A stretch of DNA of 64,000 nt, from positions 106,493 to 170,492 of the forward strand of contig CAMNTM010000005.1 in assembly GCA_946558465.1 (NCBI GenBank), in the 5' to 3' direction. Below the pieces are notes generated by a model, which did not search any database, was not told the DNA's origin, and saw nothing but the letters and a program-made list of their open reading frames with translations. Both the position numbers and the translations under genes were made by a program. Origin of the DNA: an uncultured Lachnospiraceae bacterium. Lineage in GTDB: Bacteria > Bacillota > Clostridia > Lachnospirales > Lachnospiraceae. The stretch's first letter is position 1. Each line of letters opens with the position of its first letter. This document shows, piece by piece, positions 45,354-53,349 of this stretch.

Positions 45354-45447
45354 AGTATGCGAATGAGATTAAAGTCGCGGCCGCTTCGGGGGGAGAAGGC
45401 CATACGGCTATGCAGCTGAGAAATAATTATTAAGGATGGGTGAGAAT
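45354..45447 (+). promoter_or_regulatory. GC-rich structured leader, unassigned
   Basis: The roughly 90-base leader has a core of GCGGCCGCTTCGGGGGGAG and later GGCC, much more GC-rich than the surrounding spacer. CTTC (45384-45387) can pair with GAAG around a G-rich loop. It does not match a riboswitch that I can recognise. It precedes a wall hydrolase, a gene type often under RNA control. Confidence 0.3.
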
Positions 45448-46587
45448 ATGAAAAGACGATTAGTGCAGGCGCTCATCACTTCTATTGTGGTGAGCTCTTT
45501 AGTTATAACGCCGCTTTTGGCGGCGCCTTCGGTGGATGATTTGAAGGAGGATAAAAAGGCGGCAGAAAATGAAGTCGGCTCTCTTCAGAATCAGTTGAAA
45601 GATATGATAGGAAAGATTAATCAGCTGGAGGAGGATCTGATTGCCAAAGGAGAGGAGATTACTCAGGCAGAAGCAGATCTGACAGAGGCAGAAGAGACAG
45701 AAAAACAGCAGTATGAGGATATGAAGCTTCGTATTAAATTTATGTACGAGGAAGGTGATACCAGTATGGTGGAGACGCTGGTAACATCGGAGAGCTTTTC
45801 GGAGCTTGTAAGTAAGGCTGAATACGTGCAGAATGTACATACATACGATAGAGATAAACTTCAAGAATATGCAGATACAAAGCAGCAGATTGCAGAATTA
45901 AAAAGTACTTTGGAAACGGAAAAAGAAAATATGGAGTCTCTTCAGACAGAATATGAAGAGCAGGAAGAAGAGCTGAATACTACGATCAGCGAAAAGCAGG
46001 AGGAGATTTCCAATCTGGATGAGCAGATCGAAGAAGCCATAGAAGCAGCGGCTCGTGAGGCCGAAGAAAAGCGCAAAGCCGAAGAGGCTGCAGCCGCTGC
46101 TGCAGCAGCGGCAAATAACCGGAATAACAGCGGAGGAAACAATGGCGGTTCCGGAAATACCAATAACGGCGGAGGAAACGGAAGCGGCGGCAATTATGCC
46201 GGAGGCGGCAATAATGGCGGAGGAAGCGAAAGCGGCGGAGGTGCGCTTATAAATGGCGACGGCAGTAAGGGTTCTATTATTGTAAATGCGGCGCGCAGCC
46301 AGATAGGTGTTCCTTATGTGTGGGGCGGTACAACTCCGGGTGTAGGACTTGACTGTTCAGGCCTGACTCAGTATTGCTACAGAGTTGCGGGGATTTCTAT
46401 TCCTAGAACGTCATCTCAGCAGCTTGCCAGAGGTACGAAGGTATCAAATCCGCAGCCGGGAGACATATGCTGGACTCCGGGGCATGTGGCTATTTATATC
46501 GGAGGGGGACGTATGATTGAGGCTCAGCAGTCTGGAGTGCCGGTATGTGAGAGCAATGTAAGGGTTACTTATTACCTGAGATTTTAA
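45448..46587 (+). CDS. second secreted NlpC/P60 hydrolase, catalytic variant
   Basis: A 379-residue paralogue of the previous gene. Signal peptide to about residue 30 and coiled coil about 30-215 are closely similar (MIGKINQLEEDLIAKGEEI). The linker is Gly/Asn-rich with an Ala run. In the NlpC/P60 domain the Cys (LDCSGLTQYCY) and first His (PGHVAIYIGG) are kept, but the third catalytic position is Glu (RMIEAQQSG) where the paralogue has His. The start is ATG 45448, with GGTGAG close upstream; ATG 45436 is also in frame. Activity may differ from the first copy. Leader and promoter are its own. Confidence 0.92.
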   Translation: MKRRLVQALITSIVVSSLVITPLLAAPSVDDLKEDKKAAENEVGSLQNQLKDMIGKINQLEEDLIAKGEEITQAEADLTEAEETEKQQYEDMKLRIKFMYEEGDTSMVETLVTSESFSELVSKAEYVQNVHTYDRDKLQEYADTKQQIAELKSTLETEKENMESLQTEYEEQEEELNTTISEKQEEISNLDEQIEEAIEAAAREAEEKRKAEEAAAAAAAAANNRNNSGGNNGGSGNTNNGGGNGSGGNYAGGGNNGGGSESGGGALINGDGSKGSIIVNAARSQIGVPYVWGGTTPGVGLDCSGLTQYCYRVAGISIPRTSSQQLARGTKVSNPQPGDICWTPGHVAIYIGGGRMIEAQQSGVPVCESNVRVTYYLRF

Positions 46588-46610
46588 TATTAAAACAAAC
46601 AGAAATGTAA

Positions 46611-46657
46611 AAGGGATATTCCAGAATTTTATTGAACATGGAGTATCCCTTATTTTT
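46611..46657 (+). terminator. terminator after the second NlpC/P60 gene
   Basis: 13-base arms, AAGGGATATTCCA (46611-46623) and TGGAGTATCCCTT (46639-46651), with one G-U pair and a TATTTTT tail. Confidence 0.85.
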
Positions 46658-46710
46658 ATCATAAGGATAAAATCAGAGTTGTTTATAGAGAGAATACTTT
46701 ATGAAAATCC

Positions 46711-46739
46711 TTGCATTTACAGGTGTTTTGTGATATTAT
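46711..46739 (+). promoter_or_regulatory. promoter of rpsB-tsf
   Basis: TTGCAT (46711-46716), 17-base spacer, TATTAT (46734-46739). Confidence 0.7.
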
Positions 46740-46745
46740 CATAAA

Positions 46746-46856
46746 GTCGCAAAAAACACGCGTGTGATTACCCGAGACGGTGCCGGTACGCAGGGATGTA
46801 CGGGTTTAAGGGCTTATATGCATGCGGAAGTAAAAACCGAATGGAGGAAAAGAGAC
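46746..46856 (+). promoter_or_regulatory. rpsB leader, possible S2 autoregulatory RNA
   Basis: A leader of about 110 bases with ACCCG (about 46768) pairing to CGGGT (about 46801), an inner GTAC...GTAC pair and a CACGCGTGTG self-complement near the 5' end. Ribosomal protein S2 represses rpsB-tsf through the leader in some bacteria. This leader could do the same; that is inference. Confidence 0.35.
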
Positions 46857-47609
46857 ATGAGCGTTATTTCAATGAAGCAGCTTTTGGAAGCAGGTGTTCA
46901 TTTTGGACATCAGACAAGAAGATGGAACCCTAAGATGGCTCCGTATATTTACACAGAGAGAAATGGTATCTATATCATCGATCTGCAGAAGTCGGTTGGC
47001 AAAGTAGATGAGGCTTACAATGCAGTATCTGATATTGCAGCAGAAGGAGGTACAATTCTTTTTGTAGGAACAAAAAAACAAGCACAGGATGCAATCAAGG
47101 CTGAAGCTGAGCGTTGCGGAATGTTTTATGTAAATGAGAGATGGCTTGGCGGTATGCTTACCAATTTCAAGACTATCAAAAGCAGAATCGGGCGTCTGAA
47201 GGAGATTGAGAGAATGTCCGAGGATGGAACCTTTGATGTACTGCCTAAGAAGGAAGTTATCAAGCTGCGCAAGGAATGGGAGAAGCTTGAGAAGAATCTG
47301 GGCGGAATTAAAGAGATGAGAACCGTGCCGGATGCTATCTTTGTAGTTGACCCGAAGAAGGAGAGAATCTGTGTTCAGGAAGCCCATACACTTGGTATTC
47401 CGCTTATTGGAATTGCTGACACGAACTGTGATCCGGAAGAGCTGGATTATGTAATTCCGGGTAATGACGATGCGATCCGTGCAGTAAAGTTAATCGTTTC
47501 CAAGATGGCTGATGCAGTAATTGAGGCAAATCAGGGTGCAACAGGCGATGATGCATACTATGAGGAAGCGGCAGAGGACGTATATGAAGAGGAAGCTGTT
47601 GAGGAATAG
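46857..47609 (+). CDS. rpsB: 30S ribosomal protein S2
   Basis: A 250-residue S2 protein: [22 protein letters not shown] at the start, then [28 protein letters not shown] and [13 protein letters not shown]. The start is ATG 46857, nine bases after GGAGG; a longer frame upstream lies in the leader. It has the usual acidic C-terminal tail. It is followed by tsf, the standard pair. Confidence 0.98.
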   Translation: MSVISMKQLLEAGVHFGHQTRRWNPKMAPYIYTERNGIYIIDLQKSVGKVDEAYNAVSDIAAEGGTILFVGTKKQAQDAIKAEAERCGMFYVNERWLGGMLTNFKTIKSRIGRLKEIERMSEDGTFDVLPKKEVIKLRKEWEKLEKNLGGIKEMRTVPDAIFVVDPKKERICVQEAHTLGIPLIGIADTNCDPEELDYVIPGNDDAIRAVKLIVSKMADAVIEANQGATGDDAYYEEAAEDVYEEEAVEE

Positions 47610-47686
47610 GATTACCTGTGGATTTTGCGTGTAACAGGGCGGTTTATCCGAACTGTTGCAATTGTTAAGATATGGAGGAAGAAAAG

Positions 47687-48622
47687 ATGGCAATTACAGC
47701 TAGTATGGTAAAAGAGTTAAGAGAGATGACAGGCGCAGGTATGATGGACTGCAAGAAGGCATTAACTGAGACAGACGGTGATTTTGATAAGGCTGTTGAG
47801 TTTCTTCGTGAGAAGGGTCTGGCTACTGCGCAGAAAAAGGCGGGAAGAATCGCTGCTGAGGGTATTGTTGCAACAACAATTAAGGCTGATGATAAGACGG
47901 CTGCAATTGTGGAGGTAAATGCGGAGACAGATTTTGTTGCTAAGAACGAAGTATTTCAGTCCTATGTAAAGGAAGTTGTAGAGCAGGCGGCTGACACAGA
48001 TGCAGCAGATGTTGAAGCATTCAAAGCTGAGGCATGGGCACTTGATTCATCTATGAGTGTTCAGGATAAGCTGGCAGCTATGATTGCGAAGATTGGCGAA
48101 AACATGAACATCAGAAGATTTGAGAAGATTGTTTCTGAAGATGGAATCGTGGTATCTTATATTCATGCAGGCGGAAAAATCGGTGTATTAGTTGAAGCTA
48201 AGACAGATAATAATTCTGAAGCTGTTAAGGAAGCGCTTAAGAATATTGCTATGCAGATTGCAGCTCTGAATCCAAAGTATGTGTCTACAGACGAGGTGCC
48301 GGAGGATTATAAGGAGCACGAAAAAGAGATTCTGATGGCTCAGGCTAAGAATGATCCTAAGAATGCGAACAAGCCGGAGAATATTATCGAAAAGATGATT
48401 ACCGGACGCCTCAATAAAGAGCTGAAGGAAGTGTGTCTGTTAGAGCAGGAGTATGTAAAGGCTGAGAATAAAGAGACTGTTGCGAAGTATCTGGAGATGG
48501 TTTCTAAAGAAGTAGGAACTGCAGTTGAGCTTAAGAGATTTGTCCGTTTTGAGACTGGTGAGGGGCTTGAGAAGAAGAACGAAGATTTTGCGGCTGAGGT
48601 TGCGGCGCAGATGAATAAGTAG
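47687..48622 (+). CDS. tsf: elongation factor Ts
   Basis: A 311-residue EF-Ts, the GDP-releasing factor of EF-Tu. The N-terminal UBA-like part (TASMVKELREMTGAGMMDCKKAL) and the TDFVAKN motif that contacts EF-Tu are exact family marks. The start is ATG 47687, with GGAGGAAG five bases upstream. It ends in a strong terminator that marks the boundary between core and accessory DNA. Confidence 0.98.
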   Translation: MAITASMVKELREMTGAGMMDCKKALTETDGDFDKAVEFLREKGLATAQKKAGRIAAEGIVATTIKADDKTAAIVEVNAETDFVAKNEVFQSYVKEVVEQAADTDAADVEAFKAEAWALDSSMSVQDKLAAMIAKIGENMNIRRFEKIVSEDGIVVSYIHAGGKIGVLVEAKTDNNSEAVKEALKNIAMQIAALNPKYVSTDEVPEDYKEHEKEILMAQAKNDPKNANKPENIIEKMITGRLNKELKEVCLLEQEYVKAENKETVAKYLEMVSKEVGTAVELKRFVRFETGEGLEKKNEDFAAEVAAQMNK

Positions 48623-48659
48623 GAATTTGTGAAAACAGGCGAATAGATATGAGAATGAG

Positions 48660-48702
48660 AACCCTTGTAAGTGGTGTGGATGTGCCATTTGCAGGGGTTT
48701 TT
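48660..48702 (+). terminator. terminator after tsf, copy 1 of a repeated hairpin
   Basis: 15-bp stem, 48660-48674 with 48685-48699 (three G-U pairs), a 10-base loop and TTTTT. Copies with compensating changes occur at 56591 and 58604. Confidence 0.9.
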
Positions 48703-48785
48703 ACATGGTATATATAGAAGTTGTAATGGATATTGTTTATAGAATATGGTAGAATAAATAAAAATAGAATTCAGGAGGTGATTTT

Positions 48786-48956
48786 TTGCTGGTCAGTACA
48801 GATAAAAAATGGGATTATGCATTAGGTATGATTAAAGTAGATGGATTAGAGCCATCCCCGGAATTTAAAAAATTAATTGAAAAAGAAAGTCGTGGAGAAA
48901 TGACCACGGAGGATATGCGTAAAGTTTTAGACAAAAAATATAAGATGAAAGAATAA
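48786..48956 (+). CDS. VbhA-like antitoxin for the Fic protein
   Basis: A 56-residue protein too short to be listed by most finders. It starts at TTG 48786, seven bases after AGGAGGTG. The sequence DYALGMIKVDGLEPSPEFK ... ESRGEMTTEDMRKVL matches the VbhA antitoxin domain found before Fic genes. The inhibitory S-x-x-x-E-G motif of VbhA would fall on MIKVDG here, with Met for Ser and Asp for Glu. Its stop overlaps the ribosome site of the Fic gene. Confidence 0.8.
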   Translation: MLVSTDKKWDYALGMIKVDGLEPSPEFKKLIEKESRGEMTTEDMRKVLDKKYKMKE

Positions 48957-48966
48957 GGACTATATT

Positions 48967-49749
48967 ATGAAAGATCCATATTTATATCCACATACAGATA
49001 TTCTGAAGAATCTTGCCAATATACGGGACAGGGAAGTGTTATCGTGCATGGAAGCAGAATATACGAGTATACGGCTAGCGGAACTTGTGATAGGAGAATC
49101 CGTCAGCCGTTTTGATTTTGCAGCGCTTTGCGATGTACATCATTATATTTTCCAAGATATTTATGAATGGGCAGGAAAAATTAGAATTATAAATATTGAA
49201 AAATCAGAGCCGGCGTTAGGTGGTATCTCAATCGAATATTCCGATTGTTTTGATATTGTGAAGGATGCTACATATGTCTTAGATAAAATGAATCATTACA
49301 CTTGGGAAAAGACCCCTATTGATGAAGTGGCAAAAATGTTTTCAGAATATTTAGCTGAGCTTTGGAAAGTGCATCCATATCGGGAAGGTAACACGCGCAC
49401 AGTAATTACATTTTGCAGTCAGTTTATAGAGAGTAAAGGATTTTATATAGATAGTGATTTGTTTAAAGACCATGCGCAATATATGAGAACTGCTTTGGTT
49501 GCAGCAAGTGCTTTGTTTTCAGATTTAGGAGATAAACGAAAGCAGGAGTATTTAGAGAAGATAGTGTTGGATGCTTTGGAAAGAGGGCAGGAAATGAAAC
49601 AAAGGGTTTCAGATGTTATAAAAAAAGCCGGATTTAAAACAACAGAAGGACGAATCCGTAAGATAGTATATTGGAATCGTTTAGAGCGGCATGAGCATGG
49701 GGAACGGGATGTTGGATTATATTTATTACAAAATGAAGAGAGTGAATAA
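48967..49749 (+). CDS. Fic family toxin (AMP transferase)
   Basis: A 260-residue Fic protein. The active-site loop is HPYREGNTR with His136, close to HPFxxGNGR; the Gly of GNG is Thr, a common variant in bacterial Fic toxins. Helical lead-in: HHYIFQDIYEWAGKIR. Fic proteins usually move AMP from ATP onto a target protein. The preceding VbhA-like gene would keep it silent. The C-terminal 80 residues are an extra helical domain. The HEPN-like gene starts right after its stop codon. Confidence 0.9.
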   Translation: MKDPYLYPHTDILKNLANIRDREVLSCMEAEYTSIRLAELVIGESVSRFDFAALCDVHHYIFQDIYEWAGKIRIINIEKSEPALGGISIEYSDCFDIVKDATYVLDKMNHYTWEKTPIDEVAKMFSEYLAELWKVHPYREGNTRTVITFCSQFIESKGFYIDSDLFKDHAQYMRTALVAASALFSDLGDKRKQEYLEKIVLDALERGQEMKQRVSDVIKKAGFKTTEGRIRKIVYWNRLERHEHGERDVGLYLLQNEESE

Positions 49750-50316
49750 ATGGCTTATATTAAAAATCAAATATTACAGAATAATGCGCTTGAGGCATGG
49801 GCAATGTCAATTAGATATTGTGATTATATTTTAGAGGGAAAGGCAACTTTGGAATATCGTAAGCACTTTGTATCTGCGCTTCATAATGCTGTGGAATTAT
49901 TTGTTAAACAGCTAATGTTAAATAATACGGATTATCGGGTAATACAACTGAAAAATGGATGCAATTCAGATGGACAACCAGCGAGAGATTTCTATAATTC
50001 CAAAGATTTAAATGATTATTTTAGTGGTTTGGATGAACAGACTATGAGGAAATTCTTTTCGATAGAATTTAGTAAAATGATTGATATCACAAATGATTTA
50101 TTTTCGGAATATTATGCCCAAAATAGCGGGACATCTGTAAAAACTGCTTTATCTTTACTGAATAAGTTGAGAAATAATGAGATGCATTTCTTTATTGATA
50201 AGGATACATTTCTTTTAGAAAAGGAATTTCAACAGCTTCATAATTTTATGATAGTTTTTTATAATATTCTTCATTTTTATTCGTTACTGCCCTTTTGGGG
50301 AAGATTTGAGAGATAG
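49750..50316 (+). CDS. HEPN-like protein, frame continues past its stop
   Basis: A 188-residue, mainly helical protein with no close relative that I recognise. The motif LRNNEMHFF fits the R-x4-H of HEPN nucleases, and LEYRKHFVSALHNAVELFV is a typical HEPN helix. It starts at the base after the Fic stop, so it is co-transcribed. The stop is TAG 50314-50316, and the same frame continues for another 114 codons with protein-like composition (see next entry). It is either a nonsense mutation or a natural end. In this setting it may be a nuclease part of a defence operon. Confidence 0.6.
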   Translation: MAYIKNQILQNNALEAWAMSIRYCDYILEGKATLEYRKHFVSALHNAVELFVKQLMLNNTDYRVIQLKNGCNSDGQPARDFYNSKDLNDYFSGLDEQTMRKFFSIEFSKMIDITNDLFSEYYAQNSGTSVKTALSLLNKLRNNEMHFFIDKDTFLLEKEFQQLHNFMIVFYNILHFYSLLPFWGRFER

Positions 50317-50658
50317 GAGTATGCAAAACTGCAATTTGATAGACAGACGCTAAGTGATTTTACATATAGGAACGCTGTGAGAAATGCAAAATTTGTCCAG
50401 AATCTCAAAGAACAATTAGAAGGTGAAATTTTTCCTGCGAGTTTAGGAGGAGCGGCATTTGATATAGCTGATAGCATTGCCTGTGTCCTAAATGAGTATC
50501 AGGGAAATAGATTTGAAGATTTATGGATTTATATTGAAGCAATGCTTGGATATAAAATATTGACCTATCATGATGAGGCAGAGGAATATGAAATAGAAGG
50601 GCAGTACGGGATGGAAAAGGGATGTAACGTATATCGACAATACTATATAGATATTTGA
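50317..50658 (+). pseudogene. in-frame continuation of the HEPN-like gene after TAG
   Basis: After TAG the same frame reads EYAKLQFDRQTLSDFTY and on through LGGAAFDIADSIACVLNEYQ to a TGA at 50656. A GTG at 50377 could start a 93-residue protein but lacks a good ribosome site. The composition looks like real protein, so this is most likely the C-terminal part of one 302-codon gene. I do not recognise the domain. Confidence 0.5.
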
Positions 50659-50678
50659 TTTCAGAAGGGAAATTTGAA

Positions 50679-51653
50679 ATGTCAAAATTATATATTATTG
50701 GAAATGGATTTGATAGAGGGCATGGACTAAAAACTTCTTATTGGAATTTTAGAGAATATCTTGAAAAGTATGAGGAAGATTTCTTGGTTCAAATGGAAAG
50801 GATGTATGATTTTGCTCCTTTTGAAAGAAAAGATAATAGAAACCAAAAGAATAAGAAGCGGCAAAAATGGAGGGATGATGCATTATATCAATATTTATGG
50901 CAGTCGTTTGAATTTGAATTATCTCATGCGAACGAAGTTGAAATGGAGGAGAGGTCACAGTCTTTATTAGAAGTGATGGATTTAGATGGAGGATTAATCG
51001 GGATTGAAGATACAATGGATGATTATTGGGAAGAGGAATATCAGTTTATTGAAAAGCTGAATCATTTTGTTTGGAAATGGGCAAAACAAATTCGCTTAAA
51101 TAAGGCATATCCGCGAAAGACATGTTTTATACAAAATATAGAGGATTATTTTTTGACATTCAATTATACCAGTGTTTTAGAAAGAGTATATCAAATTTCA
51201 AGTGATAGGATTTGCCATATACATGGAGGATTGACACCATATTGTAAAGAAAAACCTATTCTTGGACATGGAAATGTGGATATAATTGATGTGTATCAGG
51301 AAAAAGCAAAAAGAGCAGATGATGAGTTTGATGAAGGATCAAAAAGCATATATCATGCAATTACAAAGTTTTATGAACGGATTTTTAAAGATACAAATCA
51401 ACAGATTAATAAGCATAGAGATTTCTTTCGGAATTTGGCAGATATAACATCTGTAAATATAATTGGACATTCTATGTCAGAGGTTGATTTACCATATTTT
51501 CAAGCAGTACAGTTATATAGCCTAGAAAAAATGACATGGAATATATACTATTTTAATAAAGATGAACAGGATAGTATGAAAGAGCGGTTGCTATCAATTG
51601 GAGTAATGAAAGAAGAGATTTATATGAGAGATGTAAAAGAATTTTGGGATTAA
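50679..51653 (+). CDS. AbiH family abortive infection protein
   Basis: A 324-residue protein with the AbiH opening KLYIIGNGFDRGHGLKTSYW followed by NFREYL. Further marks are FLTFNYTSVLERVY, ICHIHGGL and ILGHGN, and the late IIGHSMSEVDLPYF. AbiH proteins stop phage growth in Lactococcus and other Bacillota; the mechanism is unknown. The start is ATG 50679 with GAAGGGAAA upstream. With the Fic pair and the HEPN-like gene it suggests a small defence cassette. Confidence 0.88.
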   Translation: MSKLYIIGNGFDRGHGLKTSYWNFREYLEKYEEDFLVQMERMYDFAPFERKDNRNQKNKKRQKWRDDALYQYLWQSFEFELSHANEVEMEERSQSLLEVMDLDGGLIGIEDTMDDYWEEEYQFIEKLNHFVWKWAKQIRLNKAYPRKTCFIQNIEDYFLTFNYTSVLERVYQISSDRICHIHGGLTPYCKEKPILGHGNVDIIDVYQEKAKRADDEFDEGSKSIYHAITKFYERIFKDTNQQINKHRDFFRNLADITSVNIIGHSMSEVDLPYFQAVQLYSLEKMTWNIYYFNKDEQDSMKERLLSIGVMKEEIYMRDVKEFWD

Positions 51654-51685
51654 ATATGATGTTGTATTTTTTATTGTAGTCATGT

Positions 51686-51814
51686 AAATTTGGGGGAAGA
51701 ACCTTACCCCCAAATTCCCCCAAATGTAAAATGGCTATCCCCCAAATTTGAAAAATCAGAAATCGGGAATTTTAGAAGGCAAAATGAATTTTCCCCCAAA
51801 ATAAAATTTGGGGG
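51686..51814. repeat. cluster of AATTTGGGGG/CCCCCAAATT motifs
   Basis: Six copies in 130 bases: AATTTGGGGG at 51687 and 51805, and CCCCC-AAA(T/A) at 51707, 51717, 51739 and 51793. The first pair (51687-51696 and 51707-51716) makes a perfect 10-base hairpin, and 51793 with 51805 makes another. The last copy is the start of the long direct repeat. There is no gene in this gap. Confidence 0.75.
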
Positions 51815-51952
51815 ATACGGTTGAAAAGCCGCTGTCTTAGAATAGTCAAAAATCACTGCAAAGCCAGTAAAATACATAGTTCCAGGGATATGTGACCGGA
51901 ACACAAAAACGGGAAAGTTCGCAAAACAGATGGGCAAATAAGCGAAGTCTGC
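51804..51952. repeat. 149-bp direct repeat, left copy
   Basis: It aligns without gaps to 56422-56570. Both begin AAATTTGGGGGAT, share TTCGCAAAACAGATGGGC within a 32-base identical run near the right end, and finish GAAGTCTGC. Roughly four in five bases agree. It brackets the decayed genes between 52 and 56.4 kb. Confidence 0.85.
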
Positions 51953-51979
51953 ATCTGAAACAATGAAATAAAAATATGA

Positions 51980-52041
51980 GGCTCTGGAGGCTTTGTAATC
52001 ACGCATTTCCCAGTGGTTATGAGGGTTTCCGGAGCCTTTTT
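51980..52041 (+). terminator. long terminator hairpin
   Basis: GGCTCTGGA (51980-51988) pairs with TCCGGAGCC (52028-52036), then TTTTT. The bases in between also pair almost fully with G-U pairs. Confidence 0.75.
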
Positions 52042-52288
52042 ACGTTCCGGGGCGGCCAGGCTGGAAATGCCGCCTTTTCCGTTAAAAACTGTCTAAAATT
52101 ACTTCAAGTTGAGTAAAATGAGTATCCGCAATCTTCAGCGAAGTTTACTCAAGTCATCAGAGTGCTTGAAATCATCTTACTTCATAATTAAATTACAAAG
52201 GTTATATAAGCAGGTATCTTACAGCGGCAATCTGAAAGCTGAAACATTACAGGAAGAACCACAAGAGAAAACAGCGGAGAAAAAGGAG

Positions 52289-52487
52289 GCATTTGCAAAA
52301 TATACGGCGAAAGACAGTGTTTTTTCAACGCTTTTTCGGGATAAGAAGTACCTGATGCAGCTATACCGTGCGCTCCACCCGGAGGATGCGGAAACGACGG
52401 AAGATGCGCTTACGGACATTACAATAAGGAATGTCCTCACGAACGGAATTTTTAATGACCGGGCTTTCAGAGTTGGGGATAAAATCA
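52289..52487 (+). pseudogene. fragment of an Rpn/PD-(D/E)XK nuclease
   Basis: In a longer frame from 52109, the part AKDSVFSTLFRDKKYLMQLY followed by RALHPEDAETTEDALTDIT and NVLTNGIFND matches the first 60-70 residues of Rpn-type recombination-promoting nucleases. The sequence then leaves the family just before the catalytic strands. It is joined in frame to unrelated coding sequence, so it is a dead fragment at a recombination junction. Confidence 0.6.
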
Positions 52488-53101
52488 GACAGCAGAAGCG
52501 GGGCGTAAAATGGGGAGAAGGAATGGAAAAAGAATTTGACAAAAAATATGAAACCATGAAGAAAATCATGGATGTTTTAGAGGATATTTTATGCTTCTAC
52601 CAGGGCAGGGGGCATCTGTCCGTGTATGTTGATCTGGATTCCCTTGCATATGACGATGTCCGCTATACGGGAAAGAATAATGCGGTAGCCGGAGGGTATC
52701 TGAAAACATACATATGGGATACGCCGGGGACAAAGAACTTTACCATATAGGAGAAAGTCGGAGAAAAATGGGTATCTGCTTCGAGTATGACAATTCAGAT
52801 AAAGGATGCAGGGCAGGCAGAAACACAGTGGGTACAAAGTGTTCTGGCAGAATGACGGATGATGCGATGATGAAAGATGAGAAACTGGAAAATGTCCGAA
52901 GATATGTGCTTAGAGAATTCAAATATGACAGAAACCATGCGCCGATTCGCCAAAAAACTTGGGATGGAAAGCCGATGGACCTATGCTGGATATCTACAGC
53001 ACTACTACGCAACGGTAACCATAGATGGACAAGATTACGATTACGATGCCTGCCCAATGTCAGAGACGGGATGGACTACGGAGTGGGAGTACATAATGTA
53101 G
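52488..53101 (+). pseudogene. decayed transglutaminase-like gene
   Basis: Protein-like sequence spread over two frames. Frame 1 of this piece gives SVYVDLDSLAYDDVRYTG and KTYIWDTPGTKNFTI, then TAG (52748-52750), then EKVGEKWVSASSMTIQIKD to TGA (52853-52855). The second frame gives KLENVRRYVLREFKYDRN, then the first again gives FAKKLGMESRWTYAGYL and DGQDYDYDACPMSETGW. The last parts resemble a transglutaminase core with its His and Asp strands; the region of the catalytic Cys is missing. Two frame changes and two stops make it a clear pseudogene. Confidence 0.6.
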
Positions 53102-53151
53102 ATGGAATTTGAGATCAATAGTACCATTATTATAAAAGAGGAAGAATTGAG

Positions 53152-53349
53152 ATGTTTAAGAGAATGTATTTGACATTGGAGGAAAACAGACTTCGTGATA
53201 GATTTGGAGGAACTGTAACGACAGCGATTATTGAGGTTTTGAATAAAAAGACAAATGATGATGGCGTCATAATCAGAATTTTATTTTACAGTTGTGGCGA
53301 GAGATGCCAGAGGCAAAGAGCGTTAAATCCAATGAAGCCAGTTTTATAA
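53152..53349 (+). CDS. small ORF, possible 5' part of the RES gene
   Basis: 65 residues starting MFKRMYLTLEENRLRDRFGG with GAGGAAG before the ATG. It overlaps the RES-like frame (53310) in another frame. It is either a short separate gene or the true N-terminus, shifted by a small insertion or deletion near 53280. Not recognised on its own. Confidence 0.35.
   Translation: MFKRMYLTLEENRLRDRFGGTVTTAIIEVLNKKTNDDGVIIRILFYSCGERCQRQRALNPMKPVL

Noticed and set aside
45354..45447. c-di-AMP (ydaO/yuaA) riboswitch before the NlpC/P60 gene
   Set aside because: The gene context fits, but the region is too short and the conserved ydaO segments are not present.
46764..46856. Longer rpsB product
   Set aside because: The family start and the GGAGG site are at 46857; the upstream part is structured leader RNA.
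51686..51814. CRISPR-like array
   Set aside because: The repeats are only ten bases, occur in both orientations and have irregular spacing; no cas genes are near.
51704..52006. Minus-strand ORF of 100 codons across the left direct repeat, also open in the right copy
   Set aside because: Changes between the two copies alter most residues and no ribosome site is present. The open frame reflects base composition of the repeat.
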